Assembly: GCA_029168955.1 (NCBI GenBank)
Contig: JAPDOI010000153.1
Location: 619,001-683,000, forward strand
Source: Aplectana chamaeleonis
Taxonomy: Eukaryota; Nematoda; Chromadorea; Rhabditida; Cosmocercidae
Direction: 5' to 3'
DNA length: 64,000 bases
Part shown: positions 35,991 to 49,600 of the stretch, piece by piece
Layout of the letters: every line of letters begins with the position of its first letter
Position numbering within the stretch: the first letter of the stretch is position 1
Position numbers and translations under genes: made by a program
Notes under the pieces: model-generated
What the model was told of the DNA's origin: nothing
The model's input: only the letters and a program-made list of their open reading frames with translations
The model's database searches: none

Positions 35991-38338
35991 ACTTTTGTTC
36001 ACGAAATACACTCCGATGTCGCGTCGCAGCACTGGCTCCCCATGTGAAGTTGCGGTACATTTTCTGAATGACGAAAAGCGCGCAAATTCAGGCGTTATTA
36101 TGCCGCGTTGAAGAATAGCAGTATTGAATCGATTGCGCGACATCGCGGTAAGTTCTCTGAACACACGCTCGCCACGCTCCGCACGGTTACGTGTTACGGG
36201 GTTAGAATCAAATTATGCGTTCGGTTTATCCTGCACTGGTTCAGGAAACTTGCCACGACGTCGCGCCGTCGCACTGGCTCCCCATGCGAAGTTGCGGTAC
36301 ATTTCCTGAATGACGAAAAGCGCGCAAATTCAGGCGTTATTATGCCGCGTTGAAGAATAGCAGTATTGAATCGATTGCGCGACATCGCGGTAAGTTCTCT
36401 GAACACACGCTCGCCACGCTCCGCACGGTTACGCGTTACGGGGTTAGAATCAAATTATGCGTACGGTTTATCTTGCACTGGTTCAGGAAACCTGCCACGA
36501 CGTCGCGCCGTCGCACTGGCTCCCCATGCGAAGTTGCGGTACATTTCCTGAATGACGAAAAGCGCGCAAATTCAGGCGTTATTATGCCGCGTTGAAGAAT
36601 AGCAGTATTGAATCGATTGCGCGACATCGCGGTAAGTTCTCTGAACACACGCTCGCCACGCTCCGCACGGTTACGTGTTACGGGGTTAGAATCAAATTAT
36701 GCGTTCGGTTTATCCTGCACTGGTTCAGGAAACCTGCCACGACGTCGCGCCGTCGCACTGGCTCCCCATGCGAAGTTGCGGTACATTTCCTGAATGACGA
36801 AAAGCGCGCGAATTCAGGCGTTATTATGCCGCGTTGAAGAATAGCAGTATTGAATCGATTGCGCGACATCGCGGTAAGTTCTCTGAACACACGCTCGCCA
36901 CGCTCCGCACGGTTACGTGTTACGGGGTTAGAATCAAATTATGCGTTCGGTTTATCCTGCACTGGTTCAGGAAACCTGCCACGACGTCGCGCCGTCGCAC
37001 TGGCTTCCCATGCGAAGTTGCGGTACATTTTCTGGATGACAAAATGCGCGCGGATTCCGGCGTTATGATGCCGCGTTGAAGAATAGCAGTATCGAATCGA
37101 TTGCGCGACATCGCGGTAAGTTCTCTGAACACACGCTCGCCACGCGCCGCACGGTTACGTGTTACGGGATTAGAATAAAATTATGCGTTCGGTTTATCCT
37201 GCACTGGTTCAGGAAACCTGCCACGACGTCGCGCCGTCGCACTGGCTCCCCATGCGAAGTTGCGGTACATTTCCTGAATGACGAAAAGCGCGCAAATTCA
37301 GGCGTTATTATGCCGCGTTGAAGAATAGCAGTATTGAATCGATTGCGCGACATCGCGGTAAGTTCTCTGAACACACGCTCGCCACGCTCCGCACGGTTAC
37401 GTGTTACGGGATTAGAATCAAATTATGCGTTCGGTTTGTCCTGCACTGGTTCAGGAAACCTGCCACGACGTCGCGCCGTCGCACTGGCTCCCCATGCGAA
37501 GTTGCGGTACATTTCCTGAATGACGAAAAGCGCGCAAATTCAGGCATTATTATGCCGCGTTGAAGAATAGCAGTATTGAATCGATTGCGCGACATCGCGG
37601 TAAGTTCTCTGAACACACGCTCGCCACGCTCCGCACGGTTACGTGATACGGGGTTAGAATCAAATTATGCGTTCGGTTTATCCTGCACTGGTTCAGGAAA
37701 CCTGCCACGACGTCGCGCCGTCGCACTGGCTTCCCATGCGAAGTTGCGGTACATTTTCTGGATGGCAAAATGCGCGCGGATCCTGGCGTTATGATGCCGC
37801 GTTGAAGAATAGCAGTATTGAATCGATTGCGCGACATCGCGGTAAGTTCTCTGAACACACGCTCGCCACGCGCCGCACGGTTACGTGTTACGGGATTAGA
37901 ATAAAATTATGCGTTCGGTTTATCCTGCACTGGTTCAGGAAACCTGCCACGACGTCGCGCCGTCGCACTGGCTCCCCATGCGAAGTTGCGGTACATTTCC
38001 TGAATGACGAAAAGCGCGCAAATTCAGGCGTTATTATGCCGCGTTGAAGAATAGCAGTATTGAATCGATTGCGCGACATCGCGGTAAGTTCTCTGAACAC
38101 ACGCTCGCCACGCGCCGCACGGTTACGTGTTACGGGACTAGAATCAAATTATGCGTTCGGTTTATCCTGCACTGGTTCAGGAAACCTGCCACGACGTCGC
38201 GCCGTCGCTTTGGCTTCCCATGCGAAGTTGCGGCACATTTTCTGGATGACAAAATGCGAGCGGATTCCGGCGTTATGATGCCGCGTTGAAGAATAGCAGT
38301 ATCGAATCGATTGCGCGACATCGCGGTAAGTTCTCTGG
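35990..38338. repeat. 242-bp tandem satellite, about 9.5 units
   Basis: The block GAAGAATAGCAGTAT recurs at an exact 242-base step (36108, 36350, 36592 ... 38286). Two unit types occur: A (CATTTCCTGAATGACGAAAA, TTATTATGCC) and B (CATTTTCTGGATGACAAAA, TTATGATGCC), ordered roughly A A A A B A' A B A' B. The array stops abruptly at 38338. It lies between the ends of the two convergent genes. Repeated 70-81 codon open frames on both strands are by-products. Confidence 0.95.
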
Positions 38339-39717
38339 ACCAATACCACTTCTTCGTGTTACACGAAAATTCACTGAATTTCTGACACGCGGCGGAGGTG
38401 CTAGGTAATTACCGAAAAAGATAATCACTTTTGTATAAAAACGTAACTCACGTCACAACGGCTACGCTTGTAAAACAAGCAGAAAAACGGAAAAAAATGC
38501 GTTTATAAATGAAATCATCATCATTTCCATCATCAGAGGCACAACCGAAAACCAAACTCACACACAAAACCGCGTCAGAAAACATTCTTGCACTTCTAAT
38601 GGGTGAAATAAGAAAAACCGAAAGCTCTTCACGGAAAAAATAGTATCTTTTTCTATACAAGGAAATCTATTCAATCAGCGACTACCTACTTCATTTCTTC
38701 TTCCCAACTTGGGGCGGAGCTGGAACGTTGAACATGATTGAAAAGAGCAGCTAAAACTGACAGCTACAGGACAACTGATCCTTGTCGCTTGGCTCCGCCC
38801 ACTGCTCAATTTAGGGGAAAAGACGTGGAGTAGGAGATTAGATCGGCACCCATTCGGCTAGAATATTGCTATATCGAAAATACATAAGAATGTGTCGTGT
38901 GAACCCGTATAGAAAGAGAAAAATTTGCTAACAACACACGGATATTTTCAACACATATAATCACTTTCCTCTGTTTAAAATTCATCGGCCAAGCGGCCTT
39001 AGATGTTGATTTCACACAGCCGAGCTGCTTAGCAGCACAGCGCGTCGCGGACGCGTCACAGCAATTAGTAACGCATGACAATAACAACTTTTTGTAATTT
39101 ATTTTTGTCCACTTCAGATTCATAGAATCGCTGCAATTTTGTTCTTCACCCTAAGATTGTCGCCTATACTCTTTTTCAGAGCGGGGGTTGAATGGTGTAT
39201 TGCAGACCTGAGACAGAGAGAACTGACGAAGAGAGACAGAGTGGACACGCCCCCCAACTCTACACTGCGAACCTCGATCCGAAAAGCAGTATATAATATA
39301 AAAACTTTCTGAATTCAGTCTAAGAAGTCCAGTAGCCGCGACGCACGCACGCATAGCATAGAACTTTTATTTATTTTTTGTATGCAGAGGAGTTCGCTGA
39401 TCATATTTTACATTCAGTGATAGCAAGTGGGAGTCAAACGTGAAAAAAGTGACAAAAACGATTCAGTCGAAGAATCACCATGATGCGCGCGTGCGCGTCG
39501 CGTACGGCAGTTTTTGGGAGCTAGAAGACAACGTCATGCAAGCCGCGCTCCGAAAAAAGAGTTGAGAATAAAAACTACCAGAATTCAGTGCTGGGAAACG
39601 TAGCCGCGACGCACGCATTCGTCCGTTTCACAAAAAATGTTTCAAAAAAATTTAGTCATAGAAAGAGAGCTATTAAAATCAGTCGGATAGACTAACCACA
39701 ACGCGTCGCCTACTACA

Positions 39718-39999
39718 TACTGTGCTCATCTGGGCAAAATTCCGGTCCGCAATTGCGTCCCGACACGCTTTGCGGCCGTACGCGCTGGAGTCAGTAGAGT
39801 TTCCAGCGCCAAAACCGACTCGATATGGCTTTTTTATACAGTTTTCTCCACTTTTCTTTACTTTTCAGTTTCTAAAACCCATCAAGAGTCAGCAGGTCGG
39901 CCGCTGCTGCGCTGAAACTCTTCCGACTCAAAAGAGCGCGGCCGCAAAGCGTGTCGAGAGGCAGTTGCGGACCGGAATCTGGCCCAGAGAAGCACAGTA
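39718..39999. mobile_element. 282-bp foldback MITE, family 1, copy 2
   Basis: Same TIRs (TACTGTGCTCATCTGGGC ... AGCACAGTA) and the same arrangement of interior, moderately diverged from the copy at 13.5 kb. It lies between the satellite and the end of goliath. Confidence 0.88.
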
Positions 40000-40471
40000 C
40001 ACCTTTTTGGGAGCTAATCGTTCAGAAAAACTACACTGTGATTTTCGAAGAGTCGTAATAAACATTGAATTTCTGTGATTAAAAAAACTGGAGCTCATAA
40101 GAGAGAAAAAACCATGAAATGGTCGAGCGATCGCTTATCCATTACCGCAGCGCATCCGCGCCGCGCAGTGCTGCTGACTCCCGGCTCCTGTGCCTCTGTA
40201 ACCCTGATTTTTCAATATAAAGTATGCATCGTTTGAGATCATTCTGTCGAAAGCTTGTAAAGGAAATCGTTGTACAATGGATTTGGAGTCTGGCTGGGGC
40301 TGAAGTTCGTGAAAGTTGCCAAATTAGCAGAAGAATACCATAAAAGAGGAGTTTCAAAGGAAAGTGAGCGCGCACAGCGGGAAAAGTGAGACCTTACATT
40401 GGAATTTCCACGAATTTCAGACCCCGACATTCTCTGGGCTTATGTAACAGGGGTCATTCAGGTGGATGAGG

Positions 40472-40609
40472 TCAGACCACATCCGTGGTGGCCACGGATG
40501 CGGCACCGGCGGCTGCCTCTATTGGAGTCGGCTGACTTGGCGGTCTTTCTGTAGTTTTGCGTAGAGTTGCCGCTCGTGTACCCGTCGTACTCATTGCACG
40601 AGTTCGAAC
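40472..40609 (-). CDS. gol: Goliath last exon
   Basis: After ATTTCAG, 45 codons begin [18 protein letters not shown] and end TTDVV with TGA at 40474-40472. The segment is alanine, threonine and proline-rich, as expected for a disordered tail end. No canonical AATAAA is seen close downstream. Confidence 0.7.
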   Translation of the reverse strand, partial: VRTRAMSTTGTRAATLRKTTERPPSQPTPIEAAAGAASVATTDVV

Positions 40610-43600
40610 CTGAAATTTCAACAGAATTTAAAAAGATTCGGCTTTTTCTGAATTTGCGACTTAGTAGGGCAGAGTAGAAAAATTTGGAAGTAAAGATACA
40701 CACCAGTAAGTCGTCAAAATTGTGATTTTTCACTGTTGACTCATGTTTTTTAGAAAAAACATTTAAAAAATTGAATCATAAGAAAATTATAATTTTCAAG
40801 GTTTTACTGATCTCTTTGAAAATAAAAAAACGATTAAAATTAGAGTAAAAATTCTGATTCGCTTACCTGAACAAGGTTCACAACCTGACCCTGGTTCATC
40901 ATGCGAACCGGACCCATTCGTCCTTCCACCAGGCCGGCTGAAGAGGCTCGATCGCCTAAAAAGGTCAAAAATTCATACTATCCACCAATTTTTAGGGCCC
41001 GAAAAAGTTGTCCTAGTGTCCCATGATGTACCAAACAGTCCCTTCTCATGCTCCTGTCTAGAGCGGTTCCATGTTGCCTTGAGCTTGCCCTTAAATGGGT
41101 TCCAAGTCTTATTAGGATATTATCTTCAGTATGTCTCCCTGAGGCTTCCCCGCCTCACCTTGCCCCAACAGGTCCCAAGCGGTGTCCCAGAAGTAGCCAG
41201 AGTCTATTTCAAGGGTTTTGAAGTCTTATATTGGTCTTGGGGGTGTGTATACAAGTCTGTTGGTACCTGCTCGTTGGTGCCCCTGCTTCTACTGAACCCA
41301 GCAGACGTTTGAGTGTACACAGGGAACGTTCGAGCGATATAGCGTGCACAACTATATCGCGAAAGTATCCCGCACATTGCATAAAGGTGTCGCCGTCCGG
41401 CACACTAAGGCCTCTGGTCCATAACACCTTAGGATCCGTACCTAAGGAGTACATGGAGTCTCTGGCCACAAGCCACAATTTCGCCACCCTGAACTGTTGA
41501 TCGCTGTCTAGTGATATCCAAAACTGCGCTATCCAGACTTCTGAGCTATTTCCATGCACCGTTTGCTGCTTTGCAGGAAACCCGCCTCAAGGATAGACCC
41601 GTCATCAGCGTCGGAGAGTACACCATCTACTGCGGTAACGCTGACGATAGGAGAGTGGGAGGCTGTGCAATAGCTGTAAGGAAGGATTTCAATGGTATGG
41701 TCAAGAAGTTTGGCTCAACGTCGTGCCGGAATGCATTCGTACGACTGCGGGATCACAGAGGATTCAATCTGTGGATAGTGAGTGCTCATGCGCCCACTGA
41801 AACAGCCGAAGACAATTCGAAGGATGCGTTTTATGAGGAACTCAATACGTTGCTGGCCAGGATACCTTGTCAACATGCTGTTGTCGTGGGGATTGACGCA
41901 AATGCGAAGATGGGACTTGATCAGGAATCCGAAGTACTCGGTAAATGGTTCTACCCAGTGGAGCAAACATCGGACAATGGCTACCGCTTTGTCGACTTTT
42001 GTGAACGCAGTGGTCTGATTATTGCATCGACATTCAAGAGGAATCATCGCCGCCATCAGCTTACGTGGCAGGGACCAACCCGGCTATCTCCAGAAGAGCA
42101 GCGGAAGCGGAAGATGACAACTTTGAAACTACAGCTTGACTATGTCCTGACGAGGAATATTCCAGTATCGGACATTCGAAGATCTAGAGCTGTGTGGGAT
42201 GTCGCATTCGATTCGGATCACCGTCCTGTTCTGTTGAACTTCACTGCGAGGATTCATAAGAGGAAGCGAGGGCTCAGCCTCTCCAGAGGATTGACATGAC
42301 AAGTCTCAGAGATGAAGAGTGCAGAAGGAATTTCCGACAACGCGTTTCTATTCACATCGGAGTACGGACTAAGAAGAAACTTTGCGACGCGGATTCTTTT
42401 GTCAAGTGCATCCAGGACGCTTCGAAAGAGGCACTCCCGGTTGTACAGCCTAAGAAGAAGTTCGCCTACGTCTCAGAAGAAACAACATCTACCTACAACA
42501 GAGTATGTGCTCTCCGAACTGCAGGAAACTTCGTGGAGGAGAAGCGTCTAAGGAGGAAGTTGCGTCGGCAGCTTCAAAGTGACCGCGAACGAGAGTGGAC
42601 GTGTAGAGCTAAGGAGTTCGAGAAGGCTTGGGAGGAGAAGAATCCGAAGAAAGCCTACACGTTGCTGCGACAGTATAGCGGGAAGATGAAGAGATGTTCT
42701 CCTGTCTTGAACACTACCAATGGAGTTGCAGTTGGTGATGCGACGCTGCCAATATGGAAGGATTACTTCAGTTCACTACTGAATCGTCCAGCGCCATCAG
42801 TACCTGAGCTCCCGCATGTTCAGAGAGCACATTACGATGTCAGTGAGGAACCGCCGACTGAGTCTGAAGTTTTGGATTGTGTCCGGAAAATGAAGAATGG
42901 AAAGGCAGGTGGAGATGACAACATCACTGCTGAAATGCTGAAAGCTCTTCCTCCGTCTGGGATTCGTGAAATGACCAACACCATCCGTGCCATATGGATG
43001 AGCGAAAGGATACCCGATTCGTGGAGGCATGCGATCATCGTACCTCTTCACAAGAAGCTATCCGTCACGGATCCTAAGAACTACAGAGGAATCTCTCTAC
43101 TTCGTGTCATGTACAAGGTTTTAGAACGTATCATTCTCGAGCGACTTATCAAACATCGTGAAGGAACGACCAGAGATGAGCAAGCCGGTTTTCGACCTGG
43201 AAGATCGACCATCGACCAAGTGTTCGTCGAGAAGAGTAATTGAATCGTGGCAGCGGTTTTCGAAGCCATTACAGCTTGCTTTTTGGACTTTGAAGCCGCG
43301 TTCGACTCTCCTCATCGTGATCGATTGCTCAATGCTCTGCGAGCAGATGGAGTCCCGGAAAAGTATGTTCGGTTAATGGAGGACATGAACAAAGGAACAA
43401 CAGCAGCAGTTCGTACACCTGTCGGATTTACGTCAGCTTTCGAGGTGAAAACAGGAGTAAGGCAAGGAGCCGTTGCAGGACCTTTCTTTTCAACTTCGCC
43501 GTTGATGACATCATGCGTAGAGTTGCAGAACAGTTTCCTGCGGATGTGATCCTAACACCATCAGGACGCTCCCTTGTCGACCTGGAGTACGCCGACGACA

Positions 43601-46600
43601 TTGTGTTATTCGCTGAAAACAACGCAAAACTGCAAAGGATTGTGAACCTCGTTTCGAAGTATGCCGCAGCCTATGGACTTCGTCTTCGTCCCGACAAATG
43701 CAAGCAGATGTGGGTCTCTCAGAGGCCTTCAACTGGAGTTTGTGTGGACGGACAACGTATCGAACTGGTGGACGATTTCTGTTATTTGGGCTGTTTGCTG
43801 AAGAACGATGGTAGTTATGCAGCGGATATTCGACAACGATGTGCGAAAGCTACGTCTGCATTCAATTCTCTAACCAAGTGTTTGTGGTCTACCACCATCG
43901 CGAAGGAAGTCAAGTTGCGCGTCTACCTATCCGCTATTCGCCCTATCATGATGTACGGATCGGAGACGTGGGCAGCACCGAAAACGCAGATGGAAAGGTT
44001 GGATTGCACGGAGAGGAAGCTTTTAGGCGTTTGCTTGGATATTTCTGGCCGCGTGTATGCCATAACGAAGACCTTTACCAGAAATCGACGCAGTACATCA
44101 ACGCTTGACCCGAGGGAGGTGCCAGCATCTCCTAACGCCATCTCAAGCAGCAATGGAAAGTCGACTTCGCCTGCTCGGGCATATACTAAGAAGAACGCCG
44201 GATCGTCTCGTACAACACGCTTTAAAAATGCTTCCAAATCCTGTCTGGAAACGGCCACCTGGGCGTAGGCGAAAGTTCTGGACGGATGTGGTTAAAGAGG
44301 ATTTAAAGTCACTCGGCATCGAAAGACAGTTCAGGCGCGATGTTTCGTTTCGCAGGAAATGGAATAGTGACAGCTGGATGGAATGTGTTCAAATTGTGGC
44401 TGAAGACCGTGAAAAATGGACACGGCTGACTACTAGGACGGCACACCTCGGTGAAGATGCGGAATGACCGCGTCAGGCGAAAGCCAACCGATTAAGTCAG
44501 TAAGTAAGTCATATTGGTCTTATACTCATACTCATATTACTCACTTTCATTCCCAGGTAACCACGAGGTCTAGCCTTGCTCGCCTGACTGAAAGTTGTCC
44601 CAAAGTGTCCCGATGCCTGTCAGTGACCAGCCACTATCGACCCTACACTCGAAGTCGAGGTGCGAAATCTGCACCATCCTCCCTACGGTTCACTTTTGTT
44701 TTAGAGAAGACCTAACAAGGTGGGCCCATATTGTCCCACTACTTGATTGAATTCTTCCGAAGTTGTCCCATTACAGTCTTAACGTGTCGCATTGACTCTC
44801 CATTAACCTGCAAGAGATGATGTTGTAGTTTGCAAAGTAATTCTATGGCCGGCCCGAAACCCGCCACGTGTTTCCCATTTACTATAGAGTTTAACATTTG
44901 GCTTGTTGAGGCCCTCCCAAAGCTGTCCCAAACTGTCCCCTGCTTGACCAAGTCGCCCCGTGACTCTTGAGAAGTCCCCCATTATGTGCTAAATTTAGCC
45001 CAGAACTTCTCCGAGGATTTTTTCAATGCCCCCAGGGTTTTTCCATATTGTCCCAATGTGTCCCATTGTCTGTCCCTTAACTTGCTAAAGGTGAATTTGT
45101 ATTTCGCTAGGTCGCTTCATGGTCCGAAACCCGCAATGTGTTCTCCACTCACTATGCCTAACTGTCCCACGCTTCGCCTCATGGACTTGCTTCGATGTCC
45201 CCGAGGTTTTCCGCACTGTCCCAACGTGTCCTAATATTTCCCCATGACTTAAAGGCAGTGGTCACGATGAAAAACGTTATCAAAAAAACTACAAAAATCA
45301 GCTCAGATAAAAAAAACAGCTAAAAAACTATGAAGGTAGCGCGGTGAAAAACGGGCTAGAATTAGAGTTATTAAGACCCTAAACTTCCAGTTCGTGCACA
45401 CGTGCACAGAAAGATCACAGTCTCATGCCAAGCAGTCGAAAATCATCGACACTCAGAGGATGAAATAAATGCAAATTTACTAGGTAATAAAACAGTTTAA
45501 CAATGAAAGCAAGCACTCCTGTCAATGTTTTTGACTAGATGTGTACATAAATCCGAAGGTTCATTGATTGAAATTCAATTTCAAGCCAGCTGATGTTCTT
45601 CATACTAGAGATCATTGATGCCGATGATGTGGGGTGGACTCGTTCACCATCAAAAGACAAGGATGTTCAGGCTTCAAATTTAGCCTAGAACAGCGTTTTT
45701 TTTTTCGCGATTTTTTCTTATAGGTTCTACTACTCTATACCCAGGAAAGGGTTCAGAGAGGAAAAGAAGACGAGCATATTTGAGAGCGACCACTGCCTTT
45801 AATGGAGTTGTTTCCTCATTTATCGAGGTCGCTGGATGGCCCGGAAACCGCTATGTACTCCCCATTCACAATAGTGTTTAACTTTTGCTTTGTAGAACCC
45901 ATCAGAAAGTTGTCCCATATTGTCCCATGGTTATCGAGAATTGCGGAAACACCTCTAGCAAGCCATGGGAAACGAAAAATGCAGGTGCACATTTCGCACC
46001 TTCTCAGAAATATCAAGAAATGTAGGCCGAATTCGAGCAAGTCATGGGACATGTAGTGGGACACTTCGGGACAACTTTAAGTAAGACGAAATTGATCTAG
46101 GGCTCAAAAATTCTGGATCTAGTCTAACCTCCGATTTGCTGAGTTTCCTCACAAAGTTGTCCCAGAGTGTCCCTTGGTTCAACGGAATCGCCCCAGCGGC
46201 CCCTAGAAATGTACACAAAGTGCACACATGTCGCCTCCGCTTTCTAAGGGTTTTCTGAGGTGCTCAAATAGATTTTAAAATGTCCCAATCGAGCTTACCT
46301 CATCCCAAACACACACTTTCTTTTCTCTATAATCTTTAAAAAAACGAACCTCTACTCGTGCCCTGTTCAGCGTTGACTATGGGAGGCAGTGTCTTGGAAT
46401 GCACCGTCAATGGCACTATGGCAAAGGCCTTAGCGCTACTCGCACTCATCACCTGAAAAAGACACCTATTGATCAATCTATTAATCGGAATAGTTTTGAA
46501 CAAGACAAAAAGAAATGATAAAGTAACATTAACATTAACTGAAACAAAAATATTAATTATAGACACTAAATATAATACTTAAAGAAATAAAATTATAGGA

Positions 46601-49600
46601 AAAACAAATTATCAAAATAAAAATTGACAATAATATCAATAACAACAATGATGGATAAGAAATAACATAGCCAAACAGCTTTAAACATTAAAAAATGATT
46701 TTTCTGGAAATTTGAAAAGTAAGCGAAAGGTGGTGAAAATGCGAATATTAAAATAAATAAATAAAAACAATAAACAGAATGTTGAAAAAAAATGAAAAAA
46801 ACCTTCAAAGTGAGCAAAATATGATAAAGAGATAAATTTCAAAAAATATGATACCAAATAAAAATAATGTAGTTTTTAAAAATTTATGTTAGCTCTAATT
46901 TTTTACTTATAATTAATGTCTTTGAGGTTCGTAGGTGGACAGATGTATTTATTTATATCGGATTCAGCGCTTTGACAGTGATCGTCGTCTTCAGAAGCTT
47001 AGAAAAGAAAAACGTCTTCTATTTATGTATTATTTACTTACGATGAATTTTTTTTTCATTGCTCTACAATCTAGCCTCTCTCCCTCATTGGGCCAGCGTA
47101 TTAGCAGGAGCTGAGAGCTGTTTACCTCCTTCACCCCAGGAGGAATGAATATTTGAGTGGGAAATATCGCGTGAACTCGCCCCACTTCCTGCCGGAACCA
47201 ACCCACCCTCAAGTAGTCTGAGGGCTGGAACCTCACCCTTTCAAGTATATTGTGTTAGGCTCAACTCATCAAATGGTAAGATTCCATTTACAAGAACAAA
47301 AGAACAAAATGCCTGAATTCTACCGATAATCTGCCGGGATTCCGCAGCCTCGGTGCCGAAGCGACAGGTTCCCGGCAAATTCGCGGCATGATCAATGGTT
47401 TTATGGGAACGTCCGCGACCTCGCTTTCTCGTTGAGAGAAAATGCCGCAGTTCTGCCGCAAAATTGCCGTGATTTTCGCCACTGCATACCAAGATTCGAA
47501 CTATCAACCCTAACGAATCCACCGCTTTGTAGCCCACCGCGTCATCGACTAAGCCATCTCCGCTGCTGCACTATGGCGCTCCCATTGCAACGATTGCTGG
47601 GTTATCGGCTCTATCCTCGACGGGGGGGGTGCACCCAAGATTTTCTCATAGAAATAAATGAAAAACCTGATTGAAGATGCTTGTTGCCGCTATCAATCAC
47701 TGTTGTTATCGGAATTCTATAGAAATACTTCGATTGATAGCTTACAGATCGGTGGTTCATTTCATTTCTATGAAAAAATCTTGGGTGCCCCCCCCCGTAT
47801 AGGATAGTCCCGGATTTTCATGAAATTTTGGCGGCAAATTCGCATCACGGCGAACTTCTTTGTAAAATCGGCTCAATTTCGCAATAGTTTTCCGGTATTT
47901 TCGCGGTAAATTCGCACCACGGCGGACCCCTAGGTGGATTCGCGTCATAAACGCGGTATGTACGCAGTAATTTCCCAGAATTTCCGCGTTTGATTTGCGG
48001 CATTTTCAAGGCGAAATCGTGGCAGACACCTCTTCGTAAATACGAGTCATTTTCACAAAAAATTCTTGGTAAAATCCAGGTTCGCGGTGAGTTCTCGATT
48101 ATTTCTAGGCGATTCCTTCCAGAAATTAGGCTAGCCCTCAGAGCTAACCAACGCTGAACTCACCAATTGTGGTGACGTATTCGGGGTGAAATGAAAGGCA
48201 TCTTGGAGATCCTGAGCCGGAGGGAACTGATACGCGCCGCCGCCGTTGCTTTCCGACGAACTCGGTGGTTCGGGCGATTCCTCCCGCTCCCGATCCGCCT
48301 CCATCCGCGACGCGTCACCTCCGCCGGATGTTGACACCTGAAAAATTAGAGATTTCTTTGAAAACATGATCGTCAGCCACGGTTCAGCCCTATCTGTGGA
48401 GTATGACAGAGTTGCACACCAACACTACGCAGGGCGAGCGGTCGCGTCGCGGCAAGCGCTGATTATTACAGACGAAATCAATTTTCACTTTGAATGAGAC
48501 ATGGATTTTTATTTCAAAAAGATGCAGAAGTTCGTTCTCTGAGAAAGTTCACTGCATTTTTCAAATTTTTTTTCAAAATGCCGTAGGAATTTCAGCACAG
48601 CGACTTTCACTCACAGTAAAATGTAGGGCGAAGGAACCCTTGGACGCTAAGGCCGGGATCATACTTGCCGCGACCAGCGATAGCGACAGCGCATATAAGG
48701 CTCATCGATTTCCGATCGATATTGATGATAAACGTCGCGTCGCTTGTCGCTGGAGGTATTATCCCGGCCTAAAGCACCACGGATGAGCTGAGTTCCGATT
48801 CCCAGTCGATTTTTGACCTTACGATTCCCGACTTCCGAAATAACGCCCCAAAATGCGGCATAAAATCGATAATGCCGCTACGGCTGGCTCAGAAACTGGG
48901 ATCAGCAAATTAAGGATACCTTCCAGCGTGACGGTTTTCAATTGTTTTGATCTTCCGATTTCGCTTCACTGAGTCGAAGTGATTTTTTTTCGTTTTTCGA
49001 TTATCAATTTCCGAAGAAAATTTTTGAAAAAAAATTCGCTCGTTCCTGTAAGCCACTAGTGCACGAATTGTTGTCGCATGCCGCTGGACCTGCATCGATT
49101 GAACCGATCTGCGGTGGATGTTGGCGCCGCTGCTGTTGGTTTTATCGATCGATGCGGGCAAGCTAACTGCATGCAGCCCCCCCCCTTGCTGCACTAGTGC
49201 CGCACAAATGGCAAATTTCTTGATAACTCCACTCGCAGTAGCGATCAGCAAAAACGGTTTACAGGTTTGGAATCAGCACTAATAGCAGCTTACCGCAAAA
49301 CAAGTTTCCTTACAAAATACCACTCTGACTTTCAAAACCTCACATTCTCAGCAGACTCCAGTGAGTTGTTTTTCACCATAAGAAAACCATTTGTACCGTG
49401 AAAAACACCCCGCCAGAGCTGTTTCCATCTGCTGGCATTTCCAGGCGAAAGCAATTTTGCAATTCACAGAATACGAATTCATCGAAAACAATTTACTTCC
49501 ACAACGTCAATGATCACCCCACGAGCAGAATTGTTGCCGTCTCCAAGCGAAAATAATGAAAAATACGCATTAACCGAGGCCTCTCACAATCGCAATTTCG

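Larger units (their letters stand above)
47290..48110. repeat. Dispersed GCGGCAAATTCGCG repeat block, copy 1
   Basis: Shares ordered segments with 57540-58060: CGTGATTTTCGCC, the tRNA-like part, GACACCTCT(T/C)CGTA and TCTTGGTAAAATCCAGG. The foldback at 47611-47807 interrupts it. Confidence 0.6.

Noticed and set aside
35475..36164. 229-codon - strand frame
   Set aside because: It covers the decayed satellite margin and has satellite-like segments; no domain is seen.
36108..38289. Repeated open frames of 81 (+) and 70 (-) codons that look like a protein family
   Set aside because: They are generated by the 242-bp satellite. The unit is not a multiple of 3, each frame is re-created in every unit, and no splice or start context exists.
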